Source of the DNA: Tidjanibacter sp.
Lineage (GTDB): Bacteria; Bacteroidota; Bacteroidia; Bacteroidales; Rikenellaceae
NCBI GenBank assembly: GCA_017466345.1
Contig: JAFTUI010000020.1
Coordinates: 1-50,938 of the forward strand
Direction: 5' to 3'
Length of the DNA: 50,938 nt
In this document: in pieces, positions 9,022 through 18,298 of the stretch
Numbering within the stretch: position 1 is the stretch's first letter
Layout: every line of letters begins with the position of its first letter
Position numbers and translations under genes: made by a program
Notes under the pieces: model-generated
What the model saw: the letters and a program-made list of their open reading frames with translations, nothing else
Told to the model about the DNA's origin: nothing
The model's database searches: none

Positions 9022-9795
9022 TTACAACTTTATTTTGCAGATGGGGATGGGCTCCATCTTGTGGCGGTTGGCACGGTTGCGGCGGGTGTAAATCTCCATA
9101 ACCTCGCGCTCTCTGCCCTCGAAGTCCTCGACCATTGCGCCCCTCTCGTACTGCTCCATAGCCCACTCCAATTCGGGGTAGGTGGCACCTATCTGATCCT
9201 CATCGCTCCTGTCATCGCCAAATAGTCCATCGGTGGGTTTGGCAGAGAGTATGGAGTCGCAAACACCCAAGTAGGCACCCAGCTCAAAGACCTCAGTCTT
9301 TGTCAAGTCGCCAATGGGGCTAATATCCACACCACCATCGCCCCACTTGGTGTAGAAGCCGATGCCGAAGTCCTCTATCTTGTTGCCCGTACCTGCCACC
9401 AATGCGCCCCTCAGACCTGCATAGAAGTATAGGGTGGTCATACGCAATCGTGCACGGGTGTTGGCAGTCGTAAGTTCAAAGTTCGAGCCCTCCTTGGGCA
9501 GTGCCGCAAGCAGGCTCTCGTAGGGCTCGGTAAGTTCTGCCCTTGCGCACTCCACATTGGGATACTCCGCCACAAGGTTTGCTATATGCTCATCGGCACG
9601 ACTCACCTGCGAGGCGGCTTGGTGGATGGGGAGTGTCACGCAAAGCGTGGGAAGTCCCGTGCGGGCACACAGAGCCGACACCACAGCCGAGTCCACACCT
9701 CCCGAAATGCCCACAACAAAGCCCTTCGAGCCACATCCCGCAGCGTAGCCACTGAGCCAACTAACGATATATTCCGCAACTGCCTTACAATCCAT
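9022..9795 (-). CDS. nadE: NH3-dependent NAD+ synthetase
   Basis: A 257-residue cytoplasmic enzyme that converts deamido-NAD+ to NAD+ with ATP and ammonia, the last step of NAD synthesis. The ATP pyrophosphatase P-loop SGGVDS is at residues 31-36. Further family motifs are TTANTRARLRM, VAGTGNKIEDFGIGFYTKWGDGGVDISPIGDLTKTEV and SAKPTDGL. The length fits the short NadE form; there is no N-terminal glutaminase (nitrilase) domain, so ammonia must come from another source. It sits between two outer-membrane protein genes with gaps of 53 and 43 bases, and could be co-transcribed with them although the functions look unrelated. Confidence 0.95.
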   Translation of the reverse strand: MDCKAVAEYIVSWLSGYAAGCGSKGFVVGISGGVDSAVVSALCARTGLPTLCVTLPIHQAASQVSRADEHIANLVAEYPNVECARAELTEPYESLLAALPKEGSNFELTTANTRARLRMTTLYFYAGLRGALVAGTGNKIEDFGIGFYTKWGDGGVDISPIGDLTKTEVFELGAYLGVCDSILSAKPTDGLFGDDRSDEDQIGATYPELEWAMEQYERGAMVEDFEGREREVMEIYTRRNRANRHKMEPIPICKIKL

Positions 9796-9838
9796 ATATT
9801 TCTGACAATTAATTGGTTATTTCTATTGTTACACATCG

Positions 9839-11500
9839 CTAAAAGGTCATCCTTGCGCCGAGGCGGAAGCCTGCACCGAGAGCGCGGTAGGTTGCCCAAT
9901 GGTAGATGGGCTGCCCCAAGAGGTTATCGCCCCTTAGCCACAGCGAAAGGCGTTCACTCCACAGCCACTCTGCCGAGAGTCCCAAATCAACATACGAGGG
10001 GAGTTCCAAGATGGTGTCGGCAGCAGCCTCTCTCACCGTAACCTCCATTGCGCTACGCCACTCGCAACGAGCCACAAGGCTCAACCTCTCCATCGGTTGC
10101 CAGCGCACATTGCCCTCCACACGCCACTTGCGGGGCTGATAGTGGTCGGTGGCATTATCTGCCCTACCAAGTGCGGTAAAACCCGCGCGAGCCGTCACAT
10201 CGAACCTCTCCGAGGGGCGGTAGAGCATCTCGGCGTCTGCATACCACACTCGCTGTCCGCCACTTCGACCATAGGTCAGCAGTGGCGAGCCCTCAACAGC
10301 CACCTCGTAGAAATAAGACGAGAACCAGCGCGAGGAGCCCGAGAGTTTGTAACTCCACTTTTGGGACTCACCCCTAACACCCACCTCGGCAAGGAATACC
10401 TTGCGCGAATCAACAGGAAGCATAGTCATATAGGGGTTGCGCCACAGTCCATCGCGCGTGACTTTGGTCTGCACATCGTTGGCAACCGTGAGGTAGGGGG
10501 TAATATATGGCGAGCGGTCGAAACTTGCCGAGAGCGAGGCAACAACACCACTCAGCGAGTTCTTGGCACCCTTGTATATCATATGGTCGTAGCCCACCAT
10601 AGCCTCAACGGGTATCCACTTGCCAATCCTGAACCTCCACTCGGGAACGAAGGTTATGGAGGTGTCGTAGTAGTCATCTTCGGGGAGCAGGCACCTCGAC
10701 TGCACACCCGAATAGTGGAGCGTCACACGCTCAGGGAGCCACCCTTTGATTTTATTGAGTCCGAGAAGACCGAAGTTCAGGTTAAAACGCCACACATTCT
10801 CACTTTGGCTATTCCACGCATAGAGTCCCATAGCGTTGGCATCGTAGCCCAATGGGGAGTTCTTGCCAAAGTCGCCCGTAAGGTTTAGGTTGGCATCCAA
10901 GTCGTGGGCACCCACAAAGGGACGTTCGCCAATAACGCCCACACCGCCATAGCTATCGCCCAGCGTACCACAATAGTTCACACCTGCCGAAAAAGAGGTG
11001 CGTTTGCCTATGAGGGTGGAGTATTTCACACCCGCCTTGTTGCGCAAAGTTGTTGCCCTTATGCGCTCCTCGCTGAGGTTGGAAACCTTGCCCATTGTAC
11101 CCTCGTGGTTGAGCCACAGCGAGAGGTGCGAGCGGGAGTTCTGCACGGGGCTCCAATAGAGGTCCGCCTCGCTCTGCAAGGGCACTCCTCCGCCCACATT
11201 GAGGTACACCTTGTGGGGCACAGCCCACTCGGCAGTCGCAATGCTTATGGGGCGTAGCGAAGATGTCGCAAAGTCGGTCAGGTGCGCCGTAGGACGTATG
11301 CGGTAGGAGAGTTCGGGGCGCACGATGGTGGTATCCAACAGAGCCACCTCGCCCTCTATGCGCTCGGCACTCCTAACGACCACCTCGTACTCCTTCTGCA
11401 CCTCTATCTGCTTGGTAAAACCCTCCTCTTGGGCGTAGGCGGCTGTGCCACAAACACCCAACACAAAGGTCGCTATTGCTATGTATCTTCTTACATTCAT
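9839..11500 (-). CDS. Outer-membrane beta-barrel protein, TonB-receptor-like
   Basis: A 553-residue exported protein with a signal peptide (cleavage near residue 23, AAYAQ). A short N-terminal segment (KQIEVQKEYEVVVRSAERIEGEV, then LSYRIRP) resembles the preamble of a Bacteroidetes barrel family often annotated as TonB-dependent receptor but without a full plug. The rest is regular amphipathic strands ending in RLGARMTF, a typical terminal beta-signal Phe. The next gene upstream encodes a large secreted TPR protein. This pairing of barrel and TPR protein suggests a joint envelope function, but no substrate or activity can be named. The 198-base gap to the TPR gene is filled with repeats. Confidence 0.65.
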   Translation of the reverse strand: MNVRRYIAIATFVLGVCGTAAYAQEEGFTKQIEVQKEYEVVVRSAERIEGEVALLDTTIVRPELSYRIRPTAHLTDFATSSLRPISIATAEWAVPHKVYLNVGGGVPLQSEADLYWSPVQNSRSHLSLWLNHEGTMGKVSNLSEERIRATTLRNKAGVKYSTLIGKRTSFSAGVNYCGTLGDSYGGVGVIGERPFVGAHDLDANLNLTGDFGKNSPLGYDANAMGLYAWNSQSENVWRFNLNFGLLGLNKIKGWLPERVTLHYSGVQSRCLLPEDDYYDTSITFVPEWRFRIGKWIPVEAMVGYDHMIYKGAKNSLSGVVASLSASFDRSPYITPYLTVANDVQTKVTRDGLWRNPYMTMLPVDSRKVFLAEVGVRGESQKWSYKLSGSSRWFSSYFYEVAVEGSPLLTYGRSGGQRVWYADAEMLYRPSERFDVTARAGFTALGRADNATDHYQPRKWRVEGNVRWQPMERLSLVARCEWRSAMEVTVREAAADTILELPSYVDLGLSAEWLWSERLSLWLRGDNLLGQPIYHWATYRALGAGFRLGARMTF

Positions 11501-11537
11501 ATTTTTGAGTTTTCGGTTGTCAGTTTTTAGTTTTTTA

Positions 11538-11692
11538 CAGACCTCTCCCGCGCTATGCGCTCCCTCCCCTGACTTAGGGGAGGGATATGGTTGTGGGTTT
11601 ATCCCATATCTCTCAGTCCTCCCATATCTCCCATAAGCCTTATAAGCCTTAGGACTATTGACGTTGGACGTTAGACGTTAGACGTTGGACAA
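11538..11692. repeat. Repeat cluster: CTCC-ACTT-GGAG hairpin and GTTAGAC tandem repeat
   Basis: Positions 11562-11584 form CCCTCCCCT-GACTT-AGGGGAGGG, a 9-bp stem with a 5-base loop, preceded by CAGACCTCTCCCGC. Copies with altered but complementary stems are at 14781-14820 and 22437-22485. At 11645-11692 follow TAAGCCTTAGGACTATT and GACGTTA-type 7-bp repeats, inverted relative to the copy at 50851-50900. No gene is seen in this gap. Confidence 0.7.
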
Positions 11693-11698
11693 TAATTT

Positions 11699-14600
11699 TC
11701 AATTATTGAGGCTCTCGACTCTCTGACGAGCCTCCTCCACAATACCGTCTGTGGTGTCGGAGTAACCATCCACAACGCTCTGGTAGGTAGCCCTTGCTTG
11801 GAACAGGTCGCCACGCGAGGTGTAGACATCGCCCAGCAGCAAGAACGCCTTTGCGAGCCAATAGGCGTGTGGGGTATTCTTGTCGGCAAACTCGTAGACA
11901 AGGCTCTCGGCCTTCTCGAAGGAGCCATATTTGAATGCTGTTTCGATGATGCGGTAGGCACTCTCGGCACCCTCCACATTCGATACATCCTCGCTCAGCG
12001 CAGAGTAGATTGCCACCGCAGGGTTGCGTTTGCCGCTCTTTTCGAGAGCCTTAGCCTTCTCGAAGCGAGCCTTGCGCACAAGCTCTGCGTTTGCCTCTTT
12101 GTGCGCTGCCACATAGTCCGCCACAGCCACTATCTCGCCACCATCGCCCGAAGCAACCGTTGTTGAGAGGTAGCCTTCGAGAGCCTTGCGAGCATCGGCT
12201 GTGGTGGTGGCCATCTCGGCAAGAGCTTTATAAGCCCTTGCTGCGGCTCGCCAATCGGCACCTGCTGCCGCGAGGCTTGCCAAACGCTCGTAGCCACGCT
12301 GGGTGTAGGGGTTGTAGTAGAGCGAAGTGAGTCGCACGAGTCTTTCGCGTGCGCCGAGTGTATCGCCCAGCGAGGTGTAGCACTCTGCCGAATAGTAGAG
12401 CGCAGCAGGCGAGTAGACACCCTCGGGATTCTCGCCTATATATTTGTCGAAAGCCTCCGAAGCCGCCCTCTTGTCGCCCGCAATATAGAGCCTTTGGGCT
12501 GCCACAAAACTGAGCGAGTCGCGCTGTACACCTCCGAGGTCGCCACTCATACCCACACCATCGGCATAGGCAAAGAAGCCATCTACATCGTTGCGTTCGA
12601 TATAGATGTTGCGTATCTCACCCAGGGCATTATGAGCCGCCAGGGAGCCTTTGTTGGTCGCAACAATACGTTTGTAGGTCGTCATTGCTGCATCGTTGTT
12701 GCCCGTATTGCGGTATGCAAGTCCTAAGTCGGCAAGTGCCGAGATGTAGTCGCGCGAGGCAGGGTAGCGTTCCACAAAGTCGCCGAGCACCTCCACAGCA
12801 CGTTCATAGTTGCCCGCACCAAGCAGTGTGTTGCCGAGTTCGTAGTGAGCCCTTGTGACATAGTTGCCCTTGCCAAGCGCAAGGATCTCCTCCAAAGCCT
12901 CAACCCTCGCCACAACATTACCAGCCATACCCTCCATCAGCGCTACGCGGTAGGCGCCATAGTAGCGTTCGGAGGTCTCTGTTTGGGCACTCTTGCGGTA
13001 GTGTTGTGCCGCCTCGGAGTACTCCTTCTGTGCCGCCTTCGCATCGCCCATACGATTGTAGGCATCGGCATATAAGTTATCCCTCTTGTCGCTACTCCTA
13101 ACATCTATAAAGTCGGCAAAATCATCGTAGGCTGCCGCCCAGCGCGAAGAGTTGAAGTTTGCGTAGCCCATATTGTAGAACGCCATAGCGTATTCGCTCT
13201 GGTGCGTCATCTCCATTGAGAGGTATTGGTCATACATAGAGGCCGCCTCCTTGTAGCGTCCCTGCTGGTAGTCTATCTCGCCGAGCAGGTAGAGCGAGAG
13301 GGCCGCCACCTCCTCGTCATACTCCTTGTGGTCGAGAGCGTAGCCCAGATACTCCTCAGCCTCCGCCCAATCGCCACGCGAGTAGCACTCTGCCGAGTGG
13401 TAGTAGGCAATCTTCTGCATCGCCTCGCTAACCTTACCGCCCGAAGTCGCAAACTCCTTCAAGACGAGGTATGCACCCCTGAGGTCGTTGGCAGCATAGC
13501 AAGCCGAAATGAGGTAGCCCTCAATCTCGGTGCGGTGTGCCGAGCGTGGGTAGCGCACAAGGTAGCTGCGGAGCGACTGTATCTCCTCGTTGAACGATGA
13601 GCCACCGAGTTCCACTTGCAACTTGCAGTAGTTGTAGTGTGCGTCCTCGCTTATGGGGTCGCTGTCGGCACCGCCGTATGCCATCGAGAAGCACTGCATA
13701 GCACCCTTCTTGTCGCCCCAGCGCAGCAGGCAATCTGCCAAGTGATAGGCAGCATTGCGAGTGAGTGCATCTTCGCCAGAGCAGGCACCCCTGAGGTATT
13801 CGGCTGCCCTCTCCCACTCGCCCAGCGAAAAGAGTGCGTAGCCAGCAATATAATTCTCCTCGCGCGAGAGGGTTGCACCCTCCTCGTCCCTAAGGGAGGC
13901 TATGTGGCGTTCTGCCTCGCTCCACTCCTCGTTGCGGAAGGTGCTCTGGGCGGCAATGCGGCGCACCTCCCCACGCCTTGCGCCCTCCAAGCCCTCCAAC
14001 ACCCTATCGGCATTGCGGGCAACATAGAGGTCATTACCCAGACGGTGCTCCACATTCAGCAGGTAGTAGGGCACCACGGCTCCATATTGTCCGCTCTCGG
14101 CAAGAGCCCCAAAGCGTTCCTTAGCACCCTTATAGTTGCCGTCCGAGTACTCAATCATACCGAGCAGATATTGTGCGTGGTGGTAGTGGTCGCCCTCGCG
14201 CTCCACCTTCGAGAGCCACTGATGAGCCGTAGCGTTGTCGCCCAGCTGATAGTAGGAGTGACCGCACTCGAAGCAGAGTGTGGAGAGGCTCCTGTCGTCA
14301 ATCTTCCCTATGACGACACCCTCGAAGGCTGTTGTGGCGTCCAACCACCTACCCCACTCGTAGTGCTCCTTGCCCAACTCGAAGAGTGCATCGTTGATGT
14401 AGGGCGAGGTGGGGTAAGCCTTCACAAAAGCCGCCACCGCCTCGGCACCATCGCCCAGCTGAGCCTCGCACTGTGCCGAGAGCCACGCCGCATCGGTAGC
14501 CACCACCGGCGAGAGCCTGCGCAAAGCAGTAGCCTTAGCCACTGCACGCTCCGCCTCTGCCTGAGCCTCGCGATAGAAGCCTTTGCCATAGAGGTCGTGC

Positions 14601-14704
14601 GAACGCAAGAGGTGCTCTTCGATGGTGCGCTCCTGAGCCACAGCCTTTGGAGCGACAAGCATCGCAAGCGCACAAATTGTTATGAATAAACGGTTTCGTT
14701 TCAT
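11699..14704 (-). CDS. Large secreted TPR protein
   Basis: A 1001-residue protein with an N-terminal signal peptide (cleavage near residue 23, KAVAQ) and TPR-like helix pairs along almost its entire length. Many units show the YbgF/BamD-like pattern (ALFELGKEHYEWGRWLDATTAFEGV; YYSAECYTSLGDTLGARERL; YELGNTLLGAGNYERAVEVLGDFVERYP). Such proteins are scaffolds in the periplasm, often paired with outer-membrane assembly or transport. It starts at an ATG 10 bases from a GTCTAAC repeat and lies upstream of the barrel gene at 9839-11500 on the same strand. The biochemical role is unknown; the TPR assignment is secure. Confidence 0.85.
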   Translation of the reverse strand: MKRNRLFITICALAMLVAPKAVAQERTIEEHLLRSHDLYGKGFYREAQAEAERAVAKATALRRLSPVVATDAAWLSAQCEAQLGDGAEAVAAFVKAYPTSPYINDALFELGKEHYEWGRWLDATTAFEGVVIGKIDDRSLSTLCFECGHSYYQLGDNATAHQWLSKVEREGDHYHHAQYLLGMIEYSDGNYKGAKERFGALAESGQYGAVVPYYLLNVEHRLGNDLYVARNADRVLEGLEGARRGEVRRIAAQSTFRNEEWSEAERHIASLRDEEGATLSREENYIAGYALFSLGEWERAAEYLRGACSGEDALTRNAAYHLADCLLRWGDKKGAMQCFSMAYGGADSDPISEDAHYNYCKLQVELGGSSFNEEIQSLRSYLVRYPRSAHRTEIEGYLISACYAANDLRGAYLVLKEFATSGGKVSEAMQKIAYYHSAECYSRGDWAEAEEYLGYALDHKEYDEEVAALSLYLLGEIDYQQGRYKEAASMYDQYLSMEMTHQSEYAMAFYNMGYANFNSSRWAAAYDDFADFIDVRSSDKRDNLYADAYNRMGDAKAAQKEYSEAAQHYRKSAQTETSERYYGAYRVALMEGMAGNVVARVEALEEILALGKGNYVTRAHYELGNTLLGAGNYERAVEVLGDFVERYPASRDYISALADLGLAYRNTGNNDAAMTTYKRIVATNKGSLAAHNALGEIRNIYIERNDVDGFFAYADGVGMSGDLGGVQRDSLSFVAAQRLYIAGDKRAASEAFDKYIGENPEGVYSPAALYYSAECYTSLGDTLGARERLVRLTSLYYNPYTQRGYERLASLAAAGADWRAAARAYKALAEMATTTADARKALEGYLSTTVASGDGGEIVAVADYVAAHKEANAELVRKARFEKAKALEKSGKRNPAVAIYSALSEDVSNVEGAESAYRIIETAFKYGSFEKAESLVYEFADKNTPHAYWLAKAFLLLGDVYTSRGDLFQARATYQSVVDGYSDTTDGIVEEARQRVESLNN

Positions 14705-15122
14705 ATATTTCTTGGTCTAACGTCTAATGTCTAATTTTTATGAGAGTTATGGGAGTTATGGGAGATATGGGGAACACACGCCCCCGCTGCTCCGCAGCAC
14801 CCCCTCTAACTTAGAGGGGGATTAATCCACAACTTTCAATTGACCACGCTTCGCGTGCTCTAAAATGCTCCCGCTCGGCATAGTCTGCAAGCAGCCTCTG
14901 CCCTCGCTTAATCGCATTTGCCTCAATTCGCAGCGAGTGCATATCGTGCCGCAGCGAGTGGGTTTTGTGGTGGGATTTTTGTGCCACCCCTCCCACCTCT
15001 GCGGGTGATTTATGTGAGGGGTTTTCAAGGCTTGCGTAGCGCGAGAAGCCGCAGTTTACTATGCGTAAATGAGGATTTCGAGCGCAAGCGTAACGCAGAA
15101 AACACCCACAGAAATCAGCCGC
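14705..15122. repeat. Gene-free 418-base gap filled with palindromic repeats
   Basis: No convincing gene is present. In order it holds a GTCTAAC run (14712-14732), GGGAGTTATG repeats (14740-14775), a CCCCCTCT-AACTT-AGAGGGGG hairpin (about 14799-14820), and a CCGCAG...CTGCGG hairpin (14949-15003). Last comes a nested palindrome (15001-15122) of the family also found at the ends of infB, nusA and rimP. Two small overlapping ORFs of about 60 residues in 14811-15028 are repeat-derived and not credited. Confidence 0.7.
15001..15122. repeat. Nested palindromic element at the 3' end of the DoxX gene
   Basis: Core CCGCAGTTTAC-TATGC-GTAAATGAGG (about 15049-15074). Outer arms pair in steps: TGTGAGGGGTTTTC (15014-15027) with GAAAACACCCACA (15098-15110), and GCGGGTGATTT (15001-15011) with AAATCAGCCGC (15112-15122). 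The right end touches the DoxX stop codon at 15123-15125. Confidence 0.75.
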
Positions 15123-16202
15123 TTATTTTAGGGCGGCAAGCGACACCTTCTGCATCACCACCCCCCTGCTAAGCGTCACCACTCCTGCGGGAGCACGGAG
15201 CAGTGCTCTGAGTGCCACAGCGTCCATATTGCAGAACTCCAAGCCCGGGAAGAGGCTCTCGGTGCGTCTGAGAGGCGAAGCGGTAACTATCACCACCCTA
15301 TCGCCCTTAGCCACGCAGTCGAGACCTATACGGCGCAGTTTGGCGAGTTCCTCAGGCGAGAGGCTCTCGACATTCTCCACGCACAGCAGTCGGCAGATGG
15401 GCATAAGGAGTATCTGGTCAGTAATCTCGAAGTTGCCCACCACAAGGCGGAAATCGCCGATACCAACGCTTATATCATCTCTCGCGGGACTCTCGGTGCG
15501 GACAAACTCCCACACCTCTTCGTTCCACCACTCTCTATCCTCAACCGAGAACTTACGTTCCTCGCCCGTAGTCACACTACGGCACACCACAAAGGTCATC
15601 GCAGCCTCGCGTTCCCTCTCGGCAACCATCTCCTCGGCTATGTTCACACCCTCGCCAAAGGGGAATTTCTCCACCACGGGGAGCATAATGAGCGAGTAGA
15701 GAGCAAAGAGCACCACACCCACTGTCAGCACTCCCACAGCGATACTACGCACCACCACGCCACGGTTTTGTGTTGCACCCTTCATCGCCACCAACGTAAG
15801 AGCCACCAGCACCACATTCTTGGCGAAGGTCTGCCAATTCGTAAGGTGTAGCACATCGCCAAAGCAGCCACACTCCGCAACGGGCTCGGCAATAGCCACC
15901 CACAGCGTGAAGAGCATAAACAGAGCGTTGAGAAGTAGTGCCACACGGGTAGTGATTGTGGGCAGTGCGCCCACCACAAGTGCCGCACCAACGAGCATCT
16001 CAAAGCCTATGAGCACCAACGCCAATGGCGTGGCAGCGTCAAGAGCCCACTCGGCACCCATAGCGTGGAAGTACTCCCCTATTTTCAGCACCGTACCGTA
16101 GGGGTCCAAGCCCTTAGCCACCGATGAGAACACAAGCACCGCTCCGACCACGATGCGGGCCACAATACTCACAATGTTATGTCTACTACCGCACATCTTC
16201 AA
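15123..16202 (-). CDS. DoxX/MauE-type membrane protein
   Basis: A 359-residue inner-membrane protein. About residues 10-170 form four or five hydrophobic helices of the DoxX/MauE type with the conserved CGCFGD motif at 111-116 (periplasmic side by family analogy), and the following TNWQTFAKNVVL. Residues about 190-359 form a soluble domain that may be a degenerate thioredoxin-like fold (CRLLC near 280-284). MauE-like proteins are linked to disulfide or quinone redox chemistry, but the activity of this Bacteroidetes branch is not established. It follows tmk with a 49-base repeat-filled gap. A nested palindrome touches its stop codon. The start could be residue 1 or the Met at residue 3. Confidence 0.75.
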   Translation of the reverse strand: MKMCGSRHNIVSIVARIVVGAVLVFSSVAKGLDPYGTVLKIGEYFHAMGAEWALDAATPLALVLIGFEMLVGAALVVGALPTITTRVALLLNALFMLFTLWVAIAEPVAECGCFGDVLHLTNWQTFAKNVVLVALTLVAMKGATQNRGVVVRSIAVGVLTVGVVLFALYSLIMLPVVEKFPFGEGVNIAEEMVAEREREAAMTFVVCRSVTTGEERKFSVEDREWWNEEVWEFVRTESPARDDISVGIGDFRLVVGNFEITDQILLMPICRLLCVENVESLSPEELAKLRRIGLDCVAKGDRVVIVTASPLRRTESLFPGLEFCNMDAVALRALLRAPAGVVTLSRGVVMQKVSLAALK

Positions 16203-16258
16203 TTCTCAATTCTCAATTCTCAAATCTCAATTATCAATTCTAAATTATCAATTATAAA
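16203..16258. repeat. AT-rich tandem repeat between DoxX gene and tmk
   Basis: Six to seven units of the type CAATTCTCAATTCTCAA and close variants (TCAATTATCAATTCTAAATT) fill the gap between the tmk stop codon and the DoxX start. Same family as 1-135 and 50902-50938. Confidence 0.7.
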
Positions 16259-16929
16259 AGTGGTTTTACCACTTCGGCTACGCGGCGGAAAATCTCCTCA
16301 GGCGAAGCCATATTACCCTCGCTATCGGAGCAATCGACAACCTTGAAGTCCTGCTCCTTAGCGGCAGCCTCCAAATAGACCTCGCGCACCCTGCGTTGCA
16401 GGTCGAGCGACTTCTCGTGGATGTCCTGACCGCCACCGAGGTAGTCCCTATCGGCACCCTCGCGCTGGGAGGTTAGTTTTGCCTCCGTGAAGCCAAAGGG
16501 GACATCCAAGAAGAGCGAGAGCGTGGGGCGGGGAATGCCAAACTCCTCGAACTCGGTCTTATAGATCCACTCGGCGAGTCTTTGACGTTCCTCCGCGCTC
16601 TCCACCTTGGCGCATTGGTAGCCAATGTTGGAGTAGACGTATCTATCAACAATCACGCACTTGCCCTCTGCCATCCACTCGCGAATCTGCCTCGCAGCGT
16701 CTGCCCTGTCGCCCGCATAGAGCAGAGCCACAAGGTAGGGGTTTACCTGCTCTACGGAGCCAAATTCGCCCCTTAGGAAGCGTGCAATCATATCGCCATA
16801 GACGGGCGCATCGAACCTCGGAAAGTGCAAATACTCGCACTCCCTGCCCGTAGCCTCGACCATCTGGCGCAAAAGTTTTATCTGGGTGGATTTACCGGCT
16901 CCATCCAAGCCTTCCAATACTATAAACAT
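16252..16929 (-). CDS. tmk: Thymidylate kinase
   Basis: A 225-residue cytoplasmic kinase that phosphorylates dTMP to dTDP, essential for dTTP supply. P-loop LEGLDGAGKST lies at residues 5-15; the DRYVYSNIGYQ segment (DRY type, near 93-103) and the LFLDVPF strand fit the family. The LID region carries REGADRDYLGG. The ATG at 16929 is chosen; the open frame continues 26 codons upstream through an AT-rich repeat and hairpin (residues such as FSIFNSQF), which is not part of the enzyme. It follows sufS on the same strand across a 93-base repeat-filled gap and may be read from the suf promoter. Confidence 0.95.
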   Translation of the reverse strand: MFIVLEGLDGAGKSTQIKLLRQMVEATGRECEYLHFPRFDAPVYGDMIARFLRGEFGSVEQVNPYLVALLYAGDRADAARQIREWMAEGKCVIVDRYVYSNIGYQCAKVESAEERQRLAEWIYKTEFEEFGIPRPTLSLFLDVPFGFTEAKLTSQREGADRDYLGGGQDIHEKSLDLQRRVREVYLEAAAKEQDFKVVDCSDSEGNMASPEEIFRRVAEVVKPLL

Positions 16930-16932
16930 AAT

Positions 16933-17022
16933 TCTTCCGAATTGAGAATTGAAAATTGAGAATTGAGAATTACTAAATATAAATGTTATGCCACAGGCAT
17001 ACCTCAATTTTCTTTCTTCAAT
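16933..17022. repeat. AT-rich repeat with TATGCC-ACA-GGCATA hairpin
   Basis: The gap between sufS and tmk holds AATTGAGAATTGAAAATTG-type units (16937-16972), the hairpin TATGCC-ACA-GGCATA (about 16987-17001) and a CTCAATTTTC run. It creates a false N-terminal extension of tmk beginning MRYACG. The gap at 19765-19896 has the same structure in the same orientation. Confidence 0.7.
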
Positions 17023-18240
17023 TTATTTCAACATTCTGACGGCTTTCCGCACTCCTGCCACCAATGCATCAACCTCTTCGTGGGTATTATAGAGCGCAAA
17101 GGAGGCTCGTGCCATACCCTGCACGCCGTAGTGTGCCATAACAGGGTCGGCACAGTGAGCGCCTGTGCGTATCGCCACACCGCTCCTATCTAAGACCGCT
17201 CCGAGGTCGAAGTTATGCACGCCCTCTACGTTGAAACTCACAATACTACACTTATCCTCTGCCGAGCCATATATCCTGAGCCCCTCAATCTTGGAGAGTT
17301 CATCGGTAGCGTAGTCCAAAAGTGCTCTCTCGTGCGCCAGCACTGACTCCCTATCGAGCGTGCGGAGGAAGCGTATAGCCTCCGCCAAGCCTATGGCGTC
17401 TATGTAGTTTGCCGTACCCGCCTCGAACTTCAAGGGGAGGTCGGCATAGGTAGTCTTGTCGAAAGTAACCTTCCTCACCATATCGCCACCGCCCAAAAAT
17501 GGGGGGATAGCCTCCAACCACTCCCTCTTGCCATAGAGCACGCCTACGCCATTGGGACCATAGAGTTTGTGGCTCGAAAAGGCATAGAAGTCGCAGTCGA
17601 GTTCCTTGACATTAACCTCGCTATGCACAAAGCCCTGGCAGCCATCGACCACCACCACCGCACCCACCGAGTGTGCTTTGTCGATAACGGGGCGAAGGTT
17701 GGGCATTGTGCCGAGGGTGTTGCTCGCCTGAGTGACAGCCACAACCCTTGTGCGCTCGTCAATGAGCGAGTCCAAGAGTTCCAACCTCAGGTTGCCCTCG
17801 TCATCGAAGGGCAGCACCCTCAGTTGCGCCCTCTTGCGCTCGCACATAAGTTGCCAGGGTACGATGTTGGAGTGGTGTTCCATCTCGCTCACCAGCACAT
17901 TGTCGCCCTCCGAGAGGTACCTTTCACAAAAACTGTAAGCCACCGTATTGAGTGCCGCCGTAGCACCAGCCGTGAAGACCACCTCGCCCATATCGCTTGT
18001 GCCCAGAGCCTCGCCCACCGTCCTGCGGGCATCCTCGTAGAGCTCCGTGCATCGTTCCGAGAGGTAGTGGACACCTCGGTGGATGTTGGCGTTCTCCTCC
18101 CTATACAGACGTGCCACACACTCTATAACCTGACGCGGCTTTTGTGCCGTAGCACCATTGTCCAAGTAAACCAGTGGCTTACCATAGACCTCGCGCGAGA
18201 GTATCGGGAACTCTTCTCGTATTTTCTTTACATCAAACAT
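17023..18240 (-). CDS. sufS: SufS-type cysteine desulfurase
   Basis: A 405-residue PLP enzyme that takes sulfur from cysteine to feed Fe-S cluster assembly on SufBCD. The PLP-binding Lys is K225 in SSHKLYGPNG, the PLP-contact motif EMEHHSNIVPW is at 119-129, and the persulfide-forming Cys is C363 in RTGAHCADPVM, the short active-site loop of group II (SufS) enzymes. Full family length. It is last in the order sufB-sufC-sufD-sufS, 58 bases after sufD. No sufE or sufU partner is seen nearby, so the sulfur-transfer partner must be encoded elsewhere. Confidence 0.96.
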   Translation of the reverse strand: MFDVKKIREEFPILSREVYGKPLVYLDNGATAQKPRQVIECVARLYREENANIHRGVHYLSERCTELYEDARRTVGEALGTSDMGEVVFTAGATAALNTVAYSFCERYLSEGDNVLVSEMEHHSNIVPWQLMCERKRAQLRVLPFDDEGNLRLELLDSLIDERTRVVAVTQASNTLGTMPNLRPVIDKAHSVGAVVVVDGCQGFVHSEVNVKELDCDFYAFSSHKLYGPNGVGVLYGKREWLEAIPPFLGGGDMVRKVTFDKTTYADLPLKFEAGTANYIDAIGLAEAIRFLRTLDRESVLAHERALLDYATDELSKIEGLRIYGSAEDKCSIVSFNVEGVHNFDLGAVLDRSGVAIRTGAHCADPVMAHYGVQGMARASFALYNTHEEVDALVAGVRKAVRMLK

Positions 18241-18298
18241 AATTTTTCTTTAAGGAGTTTAGGGGCTTTAAGGACTTTAAGGGCTTTAAGGCAGTATT
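18241..18298. repeat. GGCTTTAAGG tandem repeat between sufD and sufS
   Basis: About five imperfect units of GGGCTTTAAGGACTTTAAGG type fill the gap between the two genes. Similar TATAAGCC repeats are at 32570-32600 and near 11636-11650. No gene or promoter is seen. Confidence 0.55.

Noticed and set aside
14811-15028. Two overlapping ORFs of 61 and 68 residues in the 418-base gap
   Set aside because: They cover palindromic repeat DNA, overlap each other in different frames and resemble no protein; treated as repeat-derived.
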